This document shows, piece after piece, positions 35,674 to 47,118 of a stretch of DNA of 64,000 nt (the first letter of the stretch is position 1; the number at the start of each line of letters is the position of its first letter). Both the position numbers and the translations under genes were made by a program. The notes under the pieces are model-generated. The model made no database searches. It saw only the letters and a program-made list of their open reading frames with translations, and was not told where the DNA came from. Origin of the DNA: Orobanche coerulescens (taxonomy: Eukaryota > Streptophyta > Magnoliopsida > Lamiales > Orobanchaceae); assembly GCA_033398695.1 (NCBI GenBank), contig CM065811.1:110903501-110967500 (forward strand). Reading direction: 5' to 3'.

Positions 35674-36707
35674 TGTAACACCCCCAGATCAAAACGGGAA
35701 TATTACACTCCGGAGACCCTCTCCCTGAGGATCCACCAGGCTAGACATCAAAACAACACATTACATTACATACCGACGAATCAAAATAACGAACCAATAG
35801 ACCGATTTGGTCTTTCGTCACTGACTTACAAATCAAAATACATGAACTCATCCAGACTCATACCCACGCAAGGGTAAAATACTTGCAACAATCAACAATA
35901 AGACAGCGGAAAAGACAATACAATTGACTTCGACTAACTTAACCCAAAACTAGCCTTTGTGTGATTAGTATCATTCGTCTTTCATCATCCCTCGTACTGA
36001 TCCTGTGACTTACTCCCGAAACCTGCATGTACCTGGACACAATACAGATATCCACCCCCCAATTACTCGGGGGTTAGAAAAACTCCACTGTTTCGCTAGT
36101 GCAAGTATAAAGTGCAAAAACGAGCCATACACAACACATTCCGAGAATACAACGAAAGACTTCCCGAGATATACTTAGTTAAAATAGTTCAAGTCTTGAA
36201 AGTAGAAACGAAGCAAGTAAGCACTTTGAAAACACTTCCAAATCTCGGGAGTTTTGAAAACATTAGAAATTAAAAAGTTCTTAGTTCCTCGAAAGCCACT
36301 TAGGGTCACAGCCCCAAAGTTCGTTTTCCAAAATACAAATCCGTTAACAAAGCAAGGGGTCCACAGCCCAACCATTTCGATCATAAAACACAGGGCCCAC
36401 GACCCGATCATCCACTGCAATTCACTTACAAGGACACATTACACTTAACACGTTATTCTTATGCCATTCTAGCCAAACACCAAGACTCGATATATAATGT
36501 ATCTCGACCCCGAGCGTAAAGCATTGTGATACTCCGGACATATCACAATTAATCATCAAAACATAAACATCAATATCACAGAAACCACACTTGGCAACCC
36601 GTGCCGTACCCATTAGTATCGGCCCCCAGAGGCCCTGTCGGACCGTCCCCATGTGGGAAACCACTTCCACGGCCGTACCCATTAGTATCGGCCCCAGAGG
36701 TCCCGTC
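35674..36707 (-). repeat. T LTR (copies B/C), part 1
   Basis: The segment starts TGTAACACCCCC and is collinear with 4495-5529. It is interrupted after CCGTC (36703-36707) by E2 and continues at 45893. The empty site is 5525-5529. Confidence 0.85.
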
Positions 36708-36950
36708 TGTAATATCCGCATTTTTCTTCCCCTTGTATTTTCTTTTTCGGCGTATTTCCCGATAGTAGCGACCCTCGTGTATCTTTCAGTGTATCTTTCC
36801 TATTATCTATGGATTTTATTCCCGTTATTGTCTTGCGGAACCGCCATTTCGGGGTTGCCGTGGATCCATTCTATGTTATGATGCCTGTTGAAATGTTCCG
36901 TTTGATGTTTCGTTCACATTTCGGTGTCTTTGGACCGTTCACATTTCGTA

Positions 36951-37472
36951 CCTAGCGCACGCTACTTCTTCTGCATAGCGCACGCTAGGGATCCCTCAGT
37001 AGCGCACGCTACGTTTGTTTAAATGTGCGCGCTAACGAGTAGCCACGGGAGTGGCGGTCTTTGTTTTCGGCCTTACGGACTAGCATATTAGCGTGCGCTA
37101 CGTATGCTAGCGCACGCTAATGTCGAGAGGCTAGCGCCGCGCTGATGATGCCGTGGCGTGCGCTAGCGTAGGTGTCGATCTTTGGACGGTTTATTTCGGA
37201 AACGGTCAGTGCTAGTTAGCGTACGCTACGCTCGTATGGTAGCGCACGCTAACGGATCGAGTGAATTTTGGGCGATTAGCTTCGGACTCGGGTGATGTCC
37301 GGTAGCGCACGCTATTGGTCGGTAGCGCGCTACCGATGGGATTGTTAGCGCACGCTACAATTGGAGTAAGCGCACGCTAACGGCGAAGTCCGCTCTTGGG
37401 TTGGACGCTAACTATTTTGGCTCGTAACTTTACCCGTTAGCGCACGCTAACCTTGAGGAATTAGCGCACGCT
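36951..37472. repeat. Phased palindrome array in U3 of E2 5' LTR
   Basis: TAGCGCACGCTA-type palindromes have core centres near 36958.5, 36981.5, 37005.5, 37028.5, 37094.5, 37113.5, 37159.5, 37222.5, 37245.5, 37308.5, 37328, 37351.5, 37373.5, 37443.5 and 37467.5. Many steps are 22-24 bp or near 46 and 70. The core is GCGCACGC, not the ACGTACGT of E1, but the period is the same. The 3' LTR copy (about 43966-44476) is similar with more small indels. Confidence 0.88.
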
Positions 37473-37475
37473 AAC

Positions 37476-37500
37476 ACTCCTGGTTATATAAACCAGGAGT
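37476..37500 (+). promoter_or_regulatory. E2 TATA box inside a perfect inverted repeat
   Basis: TATATAAA (37485-37492) is enclosed by arms ACTCCTGGTT and AACCAGGAGT, which are exact reverse complements around ATATA. The whole is kept in the 3' LTR at 44480-44504. It lies 5-10 bp after the last U3 palindrome. Confidence 0.8.
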
Positions 37501-38087
37501 TGACCCACATGAGTGATTAATTCCATTTCATTTCTTCTCATGACGCAGCTCTTAGGGCGATTTCCGAGCGATTCTCCCCTTCGATTATTTGGGCATCCTC
37601 TACCTTGAGTTTTGAAGTAGATTAACAACACCTACTTGTGTTCTTCATCATCAATCCAAGGTAAATCTCTTAGAACCCTACTTTTCGATAAATTGGGGGT
37701 TTTGGGATTTTCTTCCGATCCGTTCCGTTTGTTGATGGATTCATGATGAATATGATTAATCTTGTTGGTATTCTTAGTTTCTACGGATTCATAGTATATT
37801 TTCATAGTTTTGCGAAATCGAGAGGGTTTGGTTGTGGTCCGCCCTCGTCGTCATTTTTGTGCGAATATACATGAATCGTAGGCGGGTTTCAGTGTATTCC
37901 AATTCCGTATTCATTTAGAAATGATTGTGATTGTATTCTTGAATCGTTAGGTTCGGTTTCATTGGTTCTAGCGTTCGTCGGTGACTTTCCTTTAGTTCTT
38001 CGCATCGTCAATAATTCAAGGCAAGTATTTTTGGAAACCTTTATGCTTAACGTGAAATGGTAATGTATATTGTGTGTGATTGCTCAC
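37501..38087 (+). other. E2 LTR transcribed leader, upper part
   Basis: This AT-rich stretch is presumed R/U5 and has no recognised gene; it is close to identical with 44505-45090. Confidence 0.5.
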
Positions 38088-38330
38088 CTCGGGAGGGTCC
38101 GACGGGATCACGGAGGAATCGATGGTATAGCCACGGATTCACGAGTTTGTTTCGCTAGCTTGGCTCGGGAGGGTCCTTAGGGATCACGGAGCGGGATCAA
38201 TGGTATAGCCACGCTCCCAAGGCGATGCGTGTGCGTGATTTGTTTTATAATATGGCCGGCTCGGGAGGGTCCTTAGGGATCACGGAGCGGGATCAATGGT
38301 ATAGCCACATTCCCACGGCAAATTGTTTAT
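38088..38330 (+). repeat. Leader tandem repeat in E2 5' LTR (3 units)
   Basis: CTCGGGAGGGTCC units start at 38088, 38164 and 38260, each followed by GGATCACGGA and ATGGTATAGCC. In the 3' LTR (45092-45330) unit 1 has arms GGAATCC and GGATTC around ATGGTATAG, and later units end in CTGTTCCC, so each unit can fold on itself. The units resemble the T leader repeats at 5405-5640. Confidence 0.7.
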
Positions 38331-38874
38331 TTATTTATTTAGGAAAGGACATGTCTAGTTTTGGTTTTAGAAAAGATATCGATGCATGTACTATGAAATG
38401 TGTAAGCGATTGGTTTGCCTTGATTACTTGTACTAGCGTAATTGCTAACCCCTTTGGGGACCCGTTTTGGGAAATTCTTGTTATGGATTTGAGTTATGAT
38501 TATCCGGACGGCGAGCACCGGACGATGCGAGGATGTTGGCCTGGCTCGTTGACATGTGCATTTGGGTCTACTTATTTCCTTTGTCCATTTCGATATGGTT
38601 GTTTCCACAGTTTTAAACTTATAGATGGTACTCGCGAGTACTTAGGCTTTTTGTTTCAAACTCTGTATTGTATTGCTTTAAATTGTCACGTTGTTGGTTG
38701 ATGCTTATTTTGCGGTTTTTCTTGGGCGTATCTTTATATGTCATATTAATTAATTGTGTATCCTCGCTAACCAAGATGGTTAGTCGATTGGAGTTTTCCT
38801 ATTGTAGCTGGTGGGTCCCATGTAGGGGCTACGGCGTGTAACATATTCCGAATATCTCGGGGTGTTACAGAAAA

Positions 38875-38886
38875 TGGTATCAGAGC
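38875..38886 (+). other. Primer-binding site of E2
   Basis: TGGTATCAGAGC lies five bases after the 5' LTR and is complementary to the 3' end of initiator tRNA-Met. Confidence 0.9.
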
Positions 38887-39102
38887 TCTAGGTTTATGGA
38901 TACCTAGGCTTGTTGGTTAATTGGGTCTAGTCGTGTTTGTTTTGCACATTGTCACACCGCTGCCAGCATCCCAGTACTTCCAGTGCTCGTAAGTTTTCTT
39001 ATTCGGCTCTTTTGTTTCTTGCATTGTATTTCCACTTTTGAATCGTAGTTGCTTTTCCTCCCTTACTCATCATCGATATATACATTATCTCTCAACATCG
39101 GT

Positions 39103-40992
39103 ATGGATGCGGAGGAAACCGTGGTCGTGGTCGTGGTCGTGGTCGTGACGCGGCCGAGGGCGTGGGGCAGCCGGTGGGGCGGCCACGTCGCATTCTTCGA
39201 GGCCGCGTGCGGTGACCGTCACAGTCATGCTTCTTCTCAGGAGCGCGCCGATCTTGGTATTGCGGCTGTTATGCAGCAAATGGTTAACCAGATGGCGGCT
39301 ATAGCTCAGGTGGTCCAGAACCCCGATCAGGCCCATGCTAATCGGGGCGGAACGGATCGTTGGCTTCAGGATGTCATCAAGATGCACCCTCCCCAGTTTT
39401 CGGGAGCTTCGGACCCGATCGGCTGGGAAGGGTGGATCAAGGAGATATCCAAAGTATTCACTGCTACCAACTGCCCCGAGGACCGCAAGGTCCCTATTGC
39501 TCAATATTTTCTCACGGGAGATGCTACAGATTGGTGGGAGGCCGTTGGTCCCAAAGATCATGTTGCTTCATGGGCCGAATTTCAAGAATCGATGGAGACC
39601 GAATATTGTCCGTGGCCGGTCAGACAGGCTCGAGTGCATGCTTTCTATGATGCTCAACCACGGGATATCCCCGTATCTCAGGCCATTGCCGCCTTTAACA
39701 AGGAGTTGGGTTATGTGAAGACCCAAGTTGTCGCTGAGAGCGACAAAATTTTCCATTTTTCCACGAGGATGAAGTTGCCCATTCGGGACTATATGTCTGG
39801 GCTCGTCTGTACTACCCTGAAGGATTATCAGAGTCGAGCCCTTGCTTATGATATGTCAGTGACGGAAAGTGATTTGGCTCGTGAGAGCAAGAAGCAGAAG
39901 TCGGTTGGAAACTTTTCTGGTCCCAAGAGTGGAGGCCAGCAGAAATCTCGAGCTGCGAATATTTCTACGGGCGGTTCGACTCGTTTCTCTGGGAGCTTTC
40001 GGGGTGCCGCCGGAACCCCCGCTCGTGAGCTCACATGCTTTAACTGCGGCCTTTCGGGTCATAAGAACCGGGACTGTCCTCGTCCGCCTTTAACTTGTCA
40101 TACTTGTGGTCAGTCGGGCCACAAGGCTTCTTTTTGTGATCGGCTCAGACAGCTTCGCGGTGCTCGTTCTTCTCACCCAGCACCTATGGAGCCGAGTGTG
40201 AACCAGGGCTCATTTGCTCCGCCGCCTCCACCAAGTGCCGGCCGAGGTAGGGGTCGGGGTCAGCCCACTAGGGGTGGAGCTTCCAGTGTCGGCTCTGCTC
40301 AGGCGCGTATCTATGAGATGAGGAGAGCCGATGATCCAGCAGCTACTGTGGCGACAGGTACCGTTCATATTCATTTCCATCCTGTCAGTGTGCTTTTCGA
40401 TTCGGGTGCTACGCATTCATTCATTTCTCTAGAGTGTGTACGCCGTTTGAGTCTCGACTGCTTGTCACCTTGCGAGCCTTTCATCGTTAAACTCCCTAGC
40501 GGTGATAGAATTGTCGGTGATCGAGAAGTCCGGGACTGTTCTGTGATCATTTGTGAGAGGGCTTGGCTCTCTAATCTTATTGTTGTGAGTATCGAGGGCG
40601 AGGATTTAATTCTCGGGAATGATTGGCTCGAGCGGCATGGTGCAATCATGAACTACCGCACGAGAATCATTACCATGTTAGCCGAGGACGGCACTGAACA
40701 CTCTTTCGCGGGGCGAAAGAGAAACCAGAAGTTTGTTATTAACGCCTTGAAGGCGGTGAAACTCCTGCGAAAGGGGTGTACTGGTTATTGGTGCTACGCC
40801 TTGAAGGTGGAGAATGGTGGAGTCGAGTTTTCGTCGATTCCAGTCGTTAGTGAGTTTCCTGATGTATTTCCTGACGAGTTGCCGGGATTGCCACCGGATC
40901 GTGAGGTTGAGTTTGCTATAGAGTTAGAGCCGGGCGCGGCTCCGATTTCGAAGGTGCCGTATCGTATGGCACCTTCAGAGATGGCGAGTTGA
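39103..40992 (+). CDS. E2 gag-protease reading frame
   Basis: The frame is open from 39049; ATG at 39103 is the first reasonable start. The first 30 or so residues (a Val run) are probably out of frame, because the same bases in another frame read GNRGRGRGRG, the Arg-Gly start seen in E1 gag. The capsid domain follows (MHPPQFSGASDPIGWEGWI ... FHFSTRMKLPIRDYM). Two zinc knuckles are CFNCGLSGHKNRDC and CHTCGQSGHKASFC. A retropepsin-like domain has LFDSGATHSF as catalytic triad and LILGNDWL as second strand. The frame ends at a frameshift just before RT. Confidence 0.9.
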   Translation: MDAEETVVVVVVVVVTRPRAWGSRWGGHVAFFEAACGDRHSHASSQERADLGIAAVMQQMVNQMAAIAQVVQNPDQAHANRGGTDRWLQDVIKMHPPQFSGASDPIGWEGWIKEISKVFTATNCPEDRKVPIAQYFLTGDATDWWEAVGPKDHVASWAEFQESMETEYCPWPVRQARVHAFYDAQPRDIPVSQAIAAFNKELGYVKTQVVAESDKIFHFSTRMKLPIRDYMSGLVCTTLKDYQSRALAYDMSVTESDLARESKKQKSVGNFSGPKSGGQQKSRAANISTGGSTRFSGSFRGAAGTPARELTCFNCGLSGHKNRDCPRPPLTCHTCGQSGHKASFCDRLRQLRGARSSHPAPMEPSVNQGSFAPPPPPSAGRGRGRGQPTRGGASSVGSAQARIYEMRRADDPAATVATGTVHIHFHPVSVLFDSGATHSFISLECVRRLSLDCLSPCEPFIVKLPSGDRIVGDREVRDCSVIICERAWLSNLIVVSIEGEDLILGNDWLERHGAIMNYRTRIITMLAEDGTEHSFAGRKRNQKFVINALKAVKLLRKGCTGYWCYALKVENGGVEFSSIPVVSEFPDVFPDELPGLPPDREVEFAIELEPGAAPISKVPYRMAPSEMAS

Positions 40993-43692
40993 AGAAGCGA
41001 TTGAGTGAGCTTCTTGAGTCGGGTATGTTCGACCGAGCGCCTCGCCTTGGGGTGCACGGTCCTATTTGTGCGGAAGAAGGATGGTTCACTACGTTTGTGT
41101 ATCGACTATCGCGAACTAAACAAAGTGACCATCAAGAACAAGTATCCTTTGCCGAGGATTGATGACTTGTTCGACCGATTGCAGGGAGCTGCGGTGTTCT
41201 CGAAGATTGATTTGAAATCGGGGTACTATCGGCCGGGTGAGAGAGTCGGCGTGCAGCGGCTTTTCGGACGAGATACGGACATTACGAGTTTGTAGTTATG
41301 CCTTTCGGGTTAACTAATGCGCCGGCGGTGTTCATGCAATTGATGAACAAAGTCTTTATCGAGTATTTGGATAAGTGTGTAAATCGTCTTCATTGACGAT
41401 ATTCTTATCTATTCGACGAATCGGAAGAGCATGCCCATCATCTGCGGATAGTATTAGACATTTTGAGGACCGAGCAACTCTATGCGAAGTTCTCGAAATG
41501 TGAGTTAGTGAAGGAAGTGATGTTTTTGGGTCACGTGATTTCGGTAGAAGTCCGTGTGGATCCGCGAGAAAATTGAGGCGGTGTTGGATTGGGCATCGCC
41601 CACAAATGTGAAGGAGGTCCGTAGTTTCTTGGGTTTGGTGGCTACTACGTAGGTTCGCCGAGGTTTCTCAAAACTAGCTCGGCCACTTACACAGCTTGCT
41701 CGAGAAATCCGAGAAGTTAAATGCGGAATGACGAGAGGCAGTCGAGTTTTGAGGAAGCGAAGAAGCGTTTGACTTCACCCGGTTTTGGCGTTGCCATGTG
41801 GCGAGGATTCGCCGTTTATAGCGATGCTTGGTCGTGTCTTGGGTGCGTATTGATGCGGCCACGGCAAGACCATTGCCTTTCGTCGAGACAGATTGAGGCC
41901 GTATGAGTGAACTACCTACGCATGATTTGGAGTTAGCGGCGGTTGTTTTCGCGCTCAAGATTTGGCGTCACTATCTTTTCGGCTCTGCATGTCGATTTTT
42001 ACCGATCATAAAGTCTGAAATACATATTTACTCGGCGGGAGTTGAATATGAGGCGGAGGAGGTGGTTAGAAGCGATTAAGGATTATGACCTCGAAATCCT
42101 TTATCATCCGGGTAAGGCGACGTCGTGGCCGACGCCTTGAGTCGGAGCCGATTGCGTTGCGAACGCTTGAGGTCCTTACATCTCGATCCCCGAGCTTGGC
42201 GGGCTTTGATTGAGTTTGATGTTGAGGTTTTGTTGCACAGGAGTGTCGGGCAACTTTGTGCCTTAGAGATTTCGTCGTCTTTGATCGATGAAATTAAGTC
42301 AAGCAATTAGAGGATCCGATGATTACTCAAATCCGAAAAGCGTTCTTAAGGAAAGTCTCTGTGTTTGTGATTCACGAGGATGGTGTTTTGAGATTCAGTC
42401 GGCTTTGTGTGCCGAGCGATCCGGGGTTGCGGCAGTATTTTGCGTGAGGCCCATTCCACACCTTATTCCGTTCATCTGGTTCAAGTAAGATGTACAAGGA
42501 CACGAGGAGGAACTTCGGTGGAATGATATAAAGGAGGAGGTCGCACGGTATGTAGCGAGATGTTTGACTTGCCAACAGGTCAAAATCGAGCATCGGCGAC
42601 CAGTGAGTTATTGCGATCACTTCCCGTTCGGAATGGAAATGGGAAGACTTATCGATGGACTTCGTTACGAGTTTGCCGAGATCTAGGTCGGGCATGAATA
42701 TGGTATGGGTGATTGTTGATCGTCGACCAAGTCGGCACATTTTATGGGCATCAAGGACACTTGGGGCCGGAGAAGTTAGCTCGTGTGTTTATCGCGCAGA
42801 TTGTGAGACTTCACGGTACACCGAAGGCGATTGTTTCTGATCGTGATTGCCGTTTTGTATCGAACTATTGGCAGTCGGTGCATAAGGCGATAGGTACACG
42901 TTTGCCTATGAGTACCTCTTTTCACCCCCAGTCAGATGGGCAGTCGGATCGCACTATCCAGACATTTGAGGATATGTTGCGTGCTTGTGCTCTCGATTGG
43001 AGCCATGACTGGGAGGAGCATTTGCCATTAATCGAATTCACGTACAACAATAGTTGGCACGCGTCGATTCGGATGGCACCGTATGAGGCACTCTATGGGC
43101 GGCGATGTCGATCACCGATTTGTTGGAATGAGGCATCCGATTTAGTCGGGACCGAGCCGGATGTCGTTTTAGAGACGAGGCGGAAGATAGAATTAATTCG
43201 AGAACGGATGTTGACTGCCCAGAGTCGACAGAAGTCATATGCCGATGTCCATCGTCGACCTTTAGAATTCGAGGTGGGAGACCACGTTTTGCTGAAGGTG
43301 TCGCCGACGAGAGGAGTTTTCCGTTTCGGGAAGAAGGGGAAGTTGAGTCCGAGATTTATTGGGCCCTTCGAGATTCTCGAGCGAGTCGGTGGGTTAGCAT
43401 ACCGTTTGGCGTTACCCCGCCGAGTCATATTCATAGCGTTTTTCATGTTTCCCAGCTGAGGAAATATGTCCCGGATCCTAGTCACGTTATCGATTATGGC
43501 GAGATTGATATTGCTGAAGATATTACTTTTGAGGAGCGTCCTTTGAAGATTTTGGAGCATCGTGAGAAACGACTGAGGCATAAGACCATTCCTTTGGTCA
43601 AGGTGCAGTGGTCGAGACACGGTGTCGAGGAGGCAACGTGGGAGACCGAGGATAGCATGCGTGCTAGGTACCCTGAGTTGTTTGTTTCTTAA
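40993..43692 (+). pseudogene. E2 pol remainder: RT, RNase H, integrase, chromodomain
   Basis: Pieces lie in several frames. [22 protein letters not shown] near 41098-41160, and the active-site FIDDILIYS at 41389-41415. RNase [15 protein letters not shown] near 41918-41960 and YHPGKA near 42102. Integrase: CLTCQQVK of the zinc domain near 42558, and core pieces MDFVTSLPRS (42655) and SDRDCRFVSNYW (about 42838). The position of the third catalytic acid reads Asp in GQSDRTIQ (42947-42949) where Glu is usual. The longest open part is 42713-43459. The tail has VKVQWSRHGVEEATWE, a chromodomain remnant, ending at TAA 43690. At least eight frame changes are needed; some may be sequencing errors. Confidence 0.88.
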
Positions 43693-43710
43693 GTTTCGGG
43701 GCGAAACTTG

Positions 43711-43726
43711 TTTTTAGAGGGTAGAA
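43711..43726 (+). other. Polypurine tract of E2
   Basis: TTTTTAGAGGGTAGAA lies directly before the 3' LTR. Confidence 0.75.
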
Positions 43727-45887
43727 TGTAATATCCGCATTTTCTTCCCCTTGTATTTTCTTTTCGCGTATTTCCCGATAGTAGCGACCCTCGTGTATCT
43801 TTCGGTGTATCTTTCCTATTATCTATGGATTTTATTCCGTTATTGTCTTGCGGAACCGCCATTTCGGGGTTGCCGTGGATCCATTCTATGTTATGATGCT
43901 GTTGAGATGTTAGTTTGATGTTTCGTTCACATTTCGGTGTCTTTGGACCGTTCACATTTCGTACCTAGCGACGCTACTTCTTACGCATAGCGCACGCTGA
44001 GATCCCTCGATGGCGCACGCTACGTTTGTTTCGTAGCGCGCACTAACGAGTAGCCACAGGAGTGGCGATCTTGTTTTCGGTATACGGACTAGCATATTAG
44101 CGCACGCTACGTATGCTAGCGCACGCTAATGTCGAGAGGCTAGCGCCGCCGATGATGCCGGTGGCGTGCGCTAGCGTAGGTGTCGATCTTGGACGGTTTA
44201 TTTCGAAGCGGTCAGTGCTAGTTAGCGTACGCTACGCTCGTATGGTAGCGCACGCTAACGGATCGAGTGAATTTTAGGCGATTAGCCACGGACTCGGTGA
44301 TGTCCGGTAGCGCACGCTATTATTGGTCGATGCGCGCTCTGGATAGATTGTTAGCGCACGCTACAATTGGAGTAGCGCACGCTAACGGCGGAAGTCGCTC
44401 TTTGGGTTGGGCGCTAACTATTTTGGCTGTAACTTTACCCGTTAGCGCACGCTAACCTTGAGAATTAGCGCACGCTAACACTCCTGGTTATATAAACCAG
44501 GAGTTGACAGATGAGCAGATTAATTCCATTTCATTTCTTCTCATGACGAGCTCTTAAGGCGATTTCCGGCGATTCTCCCCTTCGATTATTTAGGCATCCT
44601 CTACCTTGAGTTTTGAAGTAGATTAACAACACCTACTTGTGTTCTTCATCATCAATCCAAGGTAAATCTCTTAGAACCCTACTTTTCGATAAATTGGGGT
44701 TTTGGGATTTCTTAGATCCGTTCCGTTTTGTTGATGGATTCATGATGAATATGATTAATCTTGTTGGTATTCTTAGTTTCCCTACGGATTCATAGTATAT
44801 TTTCATAGTTTTGCGAAATCGAGAGGGTTTGGTTGTGGTCCGCCCTCGTCGTCATTTTTGTGCGAATATACATGAATCGTAGGCGGGTTTTCGGGTGTAT
44901 TCCAATTCCGTATTCATTTAGAAATGATTGTGATTGTATTCTTCGAATCGTTAGGTTCGGTTTCATTGGTTCCTAGCGTTCGTCGGTGACTTTCCTTTCC
45001 GTTCTTCGCATCGTCAATAATTCAAGGCAAGTATTTTTGGAAACCTTTATGCTTAACGTGAAATGGTAATGTATATTGTGTGTGATTGCTCACCTCGGGA
45101 GGGTCCGACGGGATCACGGAGGGAATCCAATGGTATAGCCCTGGATTCACGAGTTTGTTTCGCTAGCCAGCTCGGGAGGGTCCTTAGGGATCACGGAGCG
45201 GGATCAATGGTATAGCCCTGTTCCCAAGGCGATGCGTGTGCGTGATTTGTTTTATAATATGGCCAGCTCGGGAGGGTCCTTAGGGATCACGGAGCGGGAT
45301 CAATGGTATAGCCACTGTTCCCACGGCAAATTGTTTATTTATTTATTTAGGAAAGGACATGTCTAGTTTTGGTTTTAGAAAAGATATCGATGCATGTACT
45401 ATGAAATGTGTAAGCGATTAGTTTGCCTTGATTACTTGTACTAGCGTAATTGCTAACCCCTTTGGGGACCCGTTTTGGGGAAATTCTTGTTATGGATTTC
45501 AGGTTATGATTATCCGGACGAGCGAGCACCAGGACAGTACGAGGATGTTGGCCAGGCTCGTTGACATGTGCATTTGGGTCTACTTATTTCCTTTGTCCAT
45601 TTCGATATGGTTGTTTCCACAGTTTTAAACTTATAGATGGTACTCGCGAGTACTTAGGCTTTTTGTTTCAAACTCTGTATTGTATTGCTTTAAATTGTCA
45701 CGTTGTTGGTTGATGCTTATTTTGCCGGTTTTTCTTCGGGCGTATCTTTATATGTCATATTAATTAATTGTGTATCCTCGCTAACCAAGATGGTTAGTCG
45801 AGTGGAGTTTTTCCTATTGTAGCCTGGTGGGTCCCATGTAGGGGCCTACGGCGCTGTAACATATTCCGAATATCTCGGGGTGTTACA
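43727..45887 (+). repeat. 3' LTR of E2
   Basis: The 2,161-bp LTR matches 36708-38869 and repeats its palindrome array (about 43966-44476), TATA inverted repeat (44480-44504) and leader repeats (about 45092-45330). Many mismatches with the 5' LTR fall at CAG, CTG or CCG. Confidence 0.92.
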
Positions 45888-45892
45888 CCGTC

Positions 45893-47118
45893 GAACCGTC
45901 CCCAGGTGGAAGAACATCAACACACGCACCCAAGTCTACTTCCGTGGCCGTACCCGTTAGTATCGGCCCCCAGAGGCCACATGCCATCCCCAGGTGGAAG
46001 AGTAACAACTCACAGATTACAAAACCACAACTCTCAAAGGTCAAACACACAAAATATATATAGTCGAGGTACCTTGCTAGAATGGCCATATTATCCAACA
46101 CGTACTCACGACCCAGAACTATATCAATTCACAAGGGAGCACAAGATTTCAACAGCACCGAACGACACAACCAATATCACACAAACTCACATATTCATCC
46201 ATAACCACGTGACTCTAAGCACATAATTTGACAAGAGAATTACACTTTACATTTACCGACGCCATAATCATACATAATGACATCACACGAAAGTAAGGTG
46301 ATCCTATACTCGACACTTGCACCCATATTCAACTAAGCATATTAATTCCCGACACACACGGGTCACCTTTATGAAAACCATGATGGTAAATATACCGATT
46401 CTTTTGAAAAATGGTTATAAATATTTATTTAGCACATATCGACATTTAGCAACCATTATATCCACAAAACACGTAATGTATGGGCAAGATACTTGCCTCG
46501 GCAATTGATATCGGACACTCCAAGGAACACGGCTCAACCGGAAACCTCGAACACCTACAATTCTCCGGCGAAGACAATGAATACACCCACGATCGGAAAA
46601 GCTTGAAGAAGAAGACGAACGAAAGGGTTCCGACTCGAGTTCTTTGCGAGAAATATGACCCTAACATCATACCATCAATAAATTAAAGAACGAACGAGGA
46701 AGAATAATCGAAGAACGCCCGAATCCCCTTTGTGACATTTTATCGGACACCTTCAAGACGTCGATAAGAAACTCAATAAGACGACGAATCCTTGGCAATC
46801 CTGCCGTGGAATAACAAGGAATTCGATATAATACAACATAATAATCATCAATCCATCACTATTCTAAGTTATTTCGGATTAAACGGACAAAATCAAGTAA
46901 AACCCCAAATTTACCCAAAAGTAGGATTTTAGGAAAAGTTGCCTTGATTCGCTGGATTGAAGGATGTTATGTGATGATCAATCGATGATATGAACTCCAA
47001 AACTTCGTGGATTCATAGTATAACAACATGTCTTAGACTTCCCCAAGACTCCAGCCGCGGACAGGAAAGATAGGAAATGAAAACGAGTGAAAAAAAACGA
47101 CTGCTCGCCCATATTTAT
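45893..47118 (-). repeat. T LTR (copies B/C), part 2
   Basis: The segment resumes the T LTR after E2 and is collinear with 5530-6754. It stops inside the TATA box (ATATTTAT, 47111-47118), where E3 begins. No gene is seen; a 68-codon ORF at 46480-46686 recurs in all T copies but resembles nothing known. Confidence 0.82.
47069..47118. repeat. 50-bp direct duplication flanking E3, left copy
   Basis: It is identical to 55660-55709, including a private GCCC variant where T copies A and B have GGCC. It replaces the usual 5-bp target duplication. Confidence 0.9.

Larger units (their letters stand above)
36708..38869 (+). repeat. 5' LTR of E2
   Basis: The LTR holds the palindrome array 36951-37472, a TATA box inside an inverted repeat (37476-37500), leader repeats 38088-38330, and the end GTGTTACA. 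The 3' partner is 43727-45887. Confidence 0.93.
36708..45887 (+). mobile_element. E2: Tekay/Del-type Ty3/gypsy chromovirus, full length but broken
   Basis: This 9,180-bp element is flanked by CCGTC (36703-36707 and 45888-45892). LTRs are 36708-38869 (2,162 bp) and 43727-45887 (2,161 bp), from TGTAATATCCGC to GGGGTGTTACA. It holds a PBS TGGTATCAGAGC, gag with two zinc knuckles, protease, RT, RNase H, integrase, a C-terminal chromodomain remnant and a PPT. Domain order and chromodomain place it with the chromoviruses. Many small indels break pol, and LTR differences cluster at CHG sites, so its true state is uncertain. It could have supplied enzymes to T and E1, which share its LTR termini. Confidence 0.95.

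Noticed and set aside
39085..39561. 158-codon minus-strand ORF opposite E2 gag
   Set aside because: It is an antisense shadow; the plus-strand frame has clear gag and zinc-knuckle motifs.
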